A DNA stretch of 10,000 nt from Chloroflexota bacterium. GTDB taxonomy: Bacteria > Chloroflexota > Anaerolineae > Anaerolineales > Villigracilaceae. Positions 6,630-10,000 of the stretch are shown piece after piece. The notes under the pieces are model-generated. The model did no database searches. It was not told the DNA's origin and worked only from the letters and a program-made list of their open reading frames with translations. The stretch is taken from positions 1 to 10,000 of the forward strand of contig JAIWOB010000082.1 of NCBI GenBank assembly GCA_020217065.1. The letters run 5' to 3'. Position numbers and translations under genes: made by a program. Position 1 is the stretch's first letter. Every line of letters starts with the position of its first letter.

Positions 6630-8267
6630 ATGAGAGAAAAATGGATAAAGACGGCTGGCGGAATCGTCGGGCTGGGCATGATGGCGGGGATGCTCTTCGC
6701 CAACCAACTTGGACTGGACAATAATTCAGTATGGGGGGCGAAAAGATACGCTATTTTTCTGTTTGGCGCTTTTCTCTTTGCGGCGGCGGCTTTCTACCGC
6801 AAAGATAATTTCTTCGGCAGGGCAATCCAAAGCCGCGCAGGGCAAACTTACCTTGCCGCCGCCCTTCTCTTTGCCGCCATTCTTCCAATTTACGTTTGGT
6901 TCGTCTCCATCGGTCACTGGACTACCTGGCGCAATGAAACGAGCTATTACGACCTGCTCGCCGCCGCTTTCAGTCACGGCAAAATCGCGCTGGAAATCGA
7001 GCCTGACCCGGTGCTCCTCGCGCTCGAAGAGCCGTATGAACCCGCCAACCGCAAGGGCATTCCGGTCTTATGGGACGCCACCTTCTACAAGGGGAAATAC
7101 CATATTTATTGGGGACCCGCCCCCGCGCTGCTTTTGGCTCTTTTCAAGCCGCTCTATGCGGGAGAGATTGGGGATAAAGTCTTGACCTTCGCCTTCCTCA
7201 CAGGGACTTTCGCCTGGCAGACCCTCTTTCTCCTTGACCTGTGGAAAAGATACTTTTTCAACCTCCATCGCTGGACGGTTCTCTTAGGCGTCGCCTTCGC
7301 CGGGCTGGTCTGCCCAATGCCTTACATCCTGGTCGAAGGGCGTATCTACGAAGCGGCAATCATCAGCGGGCAATTCTTCCTGATAGGGGGAATCTACTGG
7401 CTCTACGCGGCATTTCATCGTCCCTCCTGGAAACCGCTGGCGGCGGCGGGGCTGTTCCTTGCCCTGGCTGCCGCTTCGCGCACCACTTTAGTTCCTTCGG
7501 TCGCGTTTTTGGGAGTCGTTGTTTTCGTTTGGGCGGCGCAGATTCGAGACGGCAAGGCGCCTGCCCGCATAGCGGCGTTTGCCGCTCCCCTTTTGGCGGG
7601 CGCGCTCGCTTACGGTTGGTACAACCACGCGCGTTTTGATTCGTTCTTCGAGTTCGGGCTGCGGTATCAACTCACCAGCTACAATTTTCAAAAATTCTTG
7701 GGCGAAAGTTTCTCTCCATCGTACATTCCGCCCAATCTTTACAAGACCCTATTGAACGCGCTGGAGACGCGAAAAAACTTCCCTTACATCTTTCCCACCC
7801 GATGGACGGGACCTTCCTGGCTTGTCGAGGGACGTCCGCGCTTTTACATGCCGCTCGCCGAAGGCATTACGGGAATTTTGATTTCAAGTCCCTTCATGAT
7901 TTTTACGGCGTTTGCGGGTCTCGATAAAACCAAAACCCTGCGCTGGACCGTCGCTTCGCTGGCAGGCGCGTCGTTGACGGCGTTTCTTACCCTGCAGGCT
8001 TTTTTCTTTCTCGCCATGCGTTACCTGCTGGATATGATTCCCGCATTGTCCACGCTGGCGGTTCTGGGCTTCTGGCAGGCGCTTGCCCATTCGCCGAGCC
8101 GCCCCGTGCGATATGCGGCGGCGTTCTGCGGATTAATTTTGTGCGCCTACAGCCTCTTTATGAGCCTGCTGCTTTCCCTCTCCGGCAACCTCGAATTATT
8201 TAAACTTTTCAACCCGGCTCTGCTAAAAGAACTCACCGTAAATTTCAACCTTATCTTCAACCGTTAA
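6630..8267 (+). CDS. Polytopic GT-C-like membrane protein, putative glycosyltransferase
   Basis: The protein has 545 aa with roughly ten to thirteen hydrophobic segments. The order resembles GT-C-fold enzymes such as the PMT/GT39 superfamily: TM segments near 8-27, 37-55 and 73-95, then a loop with YYDLLAAAFSHGKIALEIEP (106-125), then WDATFYKGKYHIYWGPAPAL (148-167), then alternating TM segments. NHARFDSFFEFGLRYQL (332-348) and RYLLDMIPALS (464-474) resemble stretches seen in uncharacterised bacterial proteins of this type. D149 or acids in the 105-126 loop are candidates for catalysis, but no definite catalytic motif can be assigned. If it is a glycosyltransferase it would use a lipid-linked sugar at the outer face of the membrane. 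The ATG at 6630 has no Shine-Dalgarno sequence. The gene ends with tandem in-frame stops TAA TGA at 8265-8270, 24 bases before the next gene, so the two are probably co-transcribed. Confidence 0.55.
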   Translation: MREKWIKTAGGIVGLGMMAGMLFANQLGLDNNSVWGAKRYAIFLFGAFLFAAAAFYRKDNFFGRAIQSRAGQTYLAAALLFAAILPIYVWFVSIGHWTTWRNETSYYDLLAAAFSHGKIALEIEPDPVLLALEEPYEPANRKGIPVLWDATFYKGKYHIYWGPAPALLLALFKPLYAGEIGDKVLTFAFLTGTFAWQTLFLLDLWKRYFFNLHRWTVLLGVAFAGLVCPMPYILVEGRIYEAAIISGQFFLIGGIYWLYAAFHRPSWKPLAAAGLFLALAAASRTTLVPSVAFLGVVVFVWAAQIRDGKAPARIAAFAAPLLAGALAYGWYNHARFDSFFEFGLRYQLTSYNFQKFLGESFSPSYIPPNLYKTLLNALETRKNFPYIFPTRWTGPSWLVEGRPRFYMPLAEGITGILISSPFMIFTAFAGLDKTKTLRWTVASLAGASLTAFLTLQAFFFLAMRYLLDMIPALSTLAVLGFWQALAHSPSRPVRYAAAFCGLILCAYSLFMSLLLSLSGNLELFKLFNPALLKELTVNFNLIFNR

Positions 8268-8277
8268 TGAAAACCCG

Positions 8278-8285
8278 AAAGGAAG
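8278..8285 (+). promoter_or_regulatory. Shine-Dalgarno AAAGGAAG of the HHH membrane protein gene
   Basis: AAAGGAAG lies 6 bases before the ATG at 8292, in the 24-base gap after the upstream stop. It fixes the start of the helix-hairpin-helix protein and supports independent translation from a shared transcript. Confidence 0.6.
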
Positions 8286-8291
8286 TTTTCC

Positions 8292-9269
8292 ATGAGCGAT
8301 TTTCTAGATTTTCTCAACACAGCCGATTTGGACACGCTAATCAAAACGCCCGGCGTCTCGCGCGTCCTCGCCGGAAATCTCATTGCGGCAAGACCCTTCG
8401 ACGCGGTGGAAGACTGTCTGAACGTGCATGGCATGGGGAAGAACTTGCTGGCAAAAATGCAAGCCAGTTTCGAAGCGGGAGAAAAAACGCCGCCAACCCG
8501 AGCCATGATTCAGTTGGACGAGTCGCCCAAACCGATGGAAAAGCGCGAATCCGCGCCGGATGCGCCAAACGGGCAAGATTCTTTCTTGAATCGCCTGGGA
8601 AAGGCGTTTCTGGTTTTTATACGCGCCCTCTTTCGGCTGATTGCGCTCGCCATTCTCATGCTTGGAATCGGCGCGGCGTTTTATTACGGACTGCCCTACT
8701 TTAACCAAAAGGTCGTCATTCCAATCGAACGCAACAGCGCGGACATCAAAGACGCGCAAGCCGAGATAAGAGCGCTGCAAGCCCGGCTGGATGAAACCGC
8801 CAACCGCGTAGACAGGCTGGAAACCTCAACGACCGAATTGAAACAATCCATTGCGGCGCATTCGGCTTCGCTGACAAAACTCGACGAAATTCAAAACGCC
8901 CTCGAAGCGAAAATCCAAACCAGCCAGGATGAGACTCTGGCGCAGTTGAAGCGCGAAATAACATTTACGCGCGCGCTGGATATACTCGGACGCGCAAGGT
9001 TGTATCTTGCCCAAAGCAATTTCGGCTTGGCGCGGAACGACGTGAGCGCGGCTCGCAAATTGCTTGCCGAGTTGAACGACCCCGCCCACGCGGAAGCCGT
9101 CAAACGGCTGGATATGGCGTTAAATAACCTGCCCGCCTTTCCCGTGGTGGCGGCAGGCGATTTGGAAATCGCCTGGCAGATGTTGGTCGGCGGCGAAACG
9201 CCTGCAACCCTAACGCCCGAACCGACAGTCACGCCTGCAATGGAACCCACCCCAACGGCGTCGCCGTAG
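8292..9269 (+). CDS. Helix-hairpin-helix, single-TM, coiled-coil membrane protein with Thr/Pro tail
   Basis: A 325-aa protein of unrecognised specific function. Residues about 10-62 resemble paired helix-hairpin-helix motifs (LIKTPGVSRVLAGNLIAARPF, then LNVHGMGKNLLAKM), as in ComEA-type or polymerase-type non-specific DNA-binding modules. A polar linker (64-98) leads to a transmembrane helix near 110-134. A predicted coiled coil (about 147-222) follows, with heptad-like spacing in IRALQARLDETANRVDRLE. Next comes an alpha-helical segment, ITFTRALDILGRARLYLAQ (223-241) plus ARNDVSAARKLLAEL (247-261), reminiscent of the HemX or TPR-like end of other membrane coiled-coil proteins. The tail (302-325) is rich in Thr and Pro. 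With no signal peptide, the N terminus is most simply cytoplasmic and the coiled coil extracytoplasmic. It follows the GT-C-like gene by 24 bases. It could tether DNA or act as a scaffold; neither is shown. Confidence 0.65.
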   Translation: MSDFLDFLNTADLDTLIKTPGVSRVLAGNLIAARPFDAVEDCLNVHGMGKNLLAKMQASFEAGEKTPPTRAMIQLDESPKPMEKRESAPDAPNGQDSFLNRLGKAFLVFIRALFRLIALAILMLGIGAAFYYGLPYFNQKVVIPIERNSADIKDAQAEIRALQARLDETANRVDRLETSTTELKQSIAAHSASLTKLDEIQNALEAKIQTSQDETLAQLKREITFTRALDILGRARLYLAQSNFGLARNDVSAARKLLAELNDPAHAEAVKRLDMALNNLPAFPVVAAGDLEIAWQMLVGGETPATLTPEPTVTPAMEPTPTASP

Positions 9270-9273
9270 TCGC

Positions 9274-9282
9274 TGTTATAAT
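9274..9282 (+). promoter_or_regulatory. Extended -10 promoter TGTTATAAT of the phosphohexomutase gene
   Basis: TGT precedes a perfect TATAAT (9277-9282), 5 bases after the stop of the HHH gene. No -35 box is evident 17 bases upstream. Transcription would start near 9289-9290, leaving a leader of about 25 bases that contains the Shine-Dalgarno GAGGAG at 9301-9306, 8 bases before the ATG. This gene therefore probably has its own promoter. Confidence 0.6.
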
Positions 9283-9314
9283 CGGCGCGTCACCAATTCT
9301 GAGGAGAAGATTCA

Positions 9315-10000
9315 ATGGCTCACAAAATCAAATTTGGCACCGACGGCTGGCGCGGAGTCATCGCGGAAGATTACACCTTCGATAACGTGCGCCGCGCGGC
9401 GCAAGGCTTCGCCAATTATCTTTTGTCCAAAGGCAAACAGGGACAGTGGATTGTGGTCGGACACGACAAGCGCTTCGGCAGCGAGCATTTCGCCGCCGCC
9501 GTCGCGGAGGTGTTGGCAGGCAACGGGTTGAAGGTTTATTTGACCGACGGCGCGACGCCCACGCCCGTCATCGCGTACGCGGTGGTGGATAAAAAAGCGG
9601 CGGGCGCGGTGAACATCACCGCGAGTCACAACCCGCCGACGGACAACGGCTTCAAAGTCCGCAACGAAACGGGCGGAGCGATTGACCCCGAAGGCTTGAA
9701 GCAAATCGAGGCGGGGATTCCCGATGACGTGAAGGATGTCAAGCGCAAGGCGTATCAAGAAGCGGAAGCGGCGGGCGAGATTGTCAAGTTCGACGCGGCG
9801 ACTCCCTACATCGAACATCTCACCCGCGACGGCTTGATTGACCTGCAGCCCATCAAAGACGCGGGCTTGACCGTGATGGTGGACGCGATGTGGGGCAACG
9901 GCGCGGGCTGGTTTACGCGCCTGCTGGCGGGCGGAAAGACGCGCGTGATTGAAATTCACAACGAGCGCAATCCGTCCTTCCCCGAAATGAAACGCCCCGA
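9315..10000 (+). CDS. Phosphohexomutase (phosphoglucomutase/phosphomannomutase family), 5' part only
   Basis: The gene is cut by the right edge; 228 full codons are visible with no stop. Alpha-D-phosphohexomutases interconvert hexose-6-phosphate and hexose-1-phosphate through an active-site phosphoserine, supplying glycogen, cell-wall and exopolysaccharide precursors. The start [14 protein letters not shown] (6-19) is the family N terminus. VGHDKR (48-53), the TPTPV stretch (81-85) and the phosphoserine loop [14 protein letters not shown] (101-114), with S104 as the phosphorylated serine, mark domain [13 protein letters not shown] lies in the second domain. The metal-binding DGDxDR and the sugar-specificity loop are beyond the window, so glucose, mannose or glucosamine preference cannot be read. 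The ATG at 9315 has GAGGAG 8 bases upstream. The family usually has about 450-550 aa, so roughly half is missing. Confidence 0.93.
   Translation, partial: MAHKIKFGTDGWRGVIAEDYTFDNVRRAAQGFANYLLSKGKQGQWIVVGHDKRFGSEHFAAAVAEVLAGNGLKVYLTDGATPTPVIAYAVVDKKAAGAVNITASHNPPTDNGFKVRNETGGAIDPEGLKQIEAGIPDDVKDVKRKAYQEAEAAGEIVKFDAATPYIEHLTRDGLIDLQPIKDAGLTVMVDAMWGNGAGWFTRLLAGGKTRVIEIHNERNPSFPEMKRP

Noticed and set aside
6579..6707. N-terminal extension of the cysteine desulfurase to an ATG at 6707
   Set aside because: The extra 43 residues overlap the divergent gene and its promoter and match no family member. MIYLDYAATT is the normal N terminus.
9312..9959. Open frame of 215 codons on the minus strand opposite the phosphohexomutase
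   Set aside because: The plus-strand reading gives clear phosphohexomutase motifs; the minus-strand translation is Arg/His/Val-rich and matches no family.
1..10000. CRISPR array, insertion sequence, tRNA or rRNA gene
   Set aside because: No regularly spaced repeats, no terminal inverted repeats around a transposase, and no cloverleaf or rRNA-like stretch was recognised. Coding sequence fills nearly the whole window and the longest gene-free stretch is 112 bases.

Overview
This window is ordinary chromosomal DNA of moderately high G+C content, with no phage, plasmid, IS, CRISPR, tRNA or rRNA gene visible. The gene set suggests a member of Chloroflexota, probably Anaerolineae. The main pointers are a membrane-anchored Baseplate_J-domain protein next to ruvX and mltG, a helix-hairpin-helix membrane protein with a Thr/Pro-rich tail, and a large MFS/spermidine-synthase-like fusion. 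This assignment is inference from gene style and family resemblance; no marker gene in the window proves it.

Layout: positions 1-112 hold two hairpins, probably terminators, between the left-hand gene outside the window and the first gene. Positions 113-6578 are five genes on the minus strand. In transcription order they are a NifS/IscS-type cysteine desulfurase (6578-5424), a single-pass membrane protein with a Baseplate_J-type domain (5344-3857), ruvX (3834-3409), mltG (3355-2252) and a spermidine-synthase-like membrane fusion protein (2182-113). Gaps are 22 to 79 bases, so they could form one operon, with possible internal promoters. A 51-bp divergent intergenic region follows. Three plus-strand genes come next: a polytopic GT-C-like membrane protein (6630-8267), a helix-hairpin-helix/coiled-coil membrane protein (8292-9269) and the 5' part of a phosphohexomutase (9315 to beyond the right edge).

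How they may work together: the minus-strand genes combine sulfur transfer from cysteine (desulfurase), 16S rRNA 5'-end processing or Holliday-junction resolution (RuvX), and peptidoglycan glycan-strand termination (MltG) with two envelope proteins of unknown role. ruvX and mltG are also near neighbours in other bacteria. The plus-strand genes centre on the envelope and sugar phosphates: a putative glycosyl-transfer membrane protein and a phosphohexomutase, which could supply hexose-1-phosphate precursors. That link is speculative.

No convincing new defence or mobile system was found. The items most worth following up are the domesticated Baseplate_J-like envelope protein, the HHH/transmembrane/coiled-coil protein, the recurring extended -10 motif (two copies placed for leaderless mRNAs), and the nested hairpins at the left edge.
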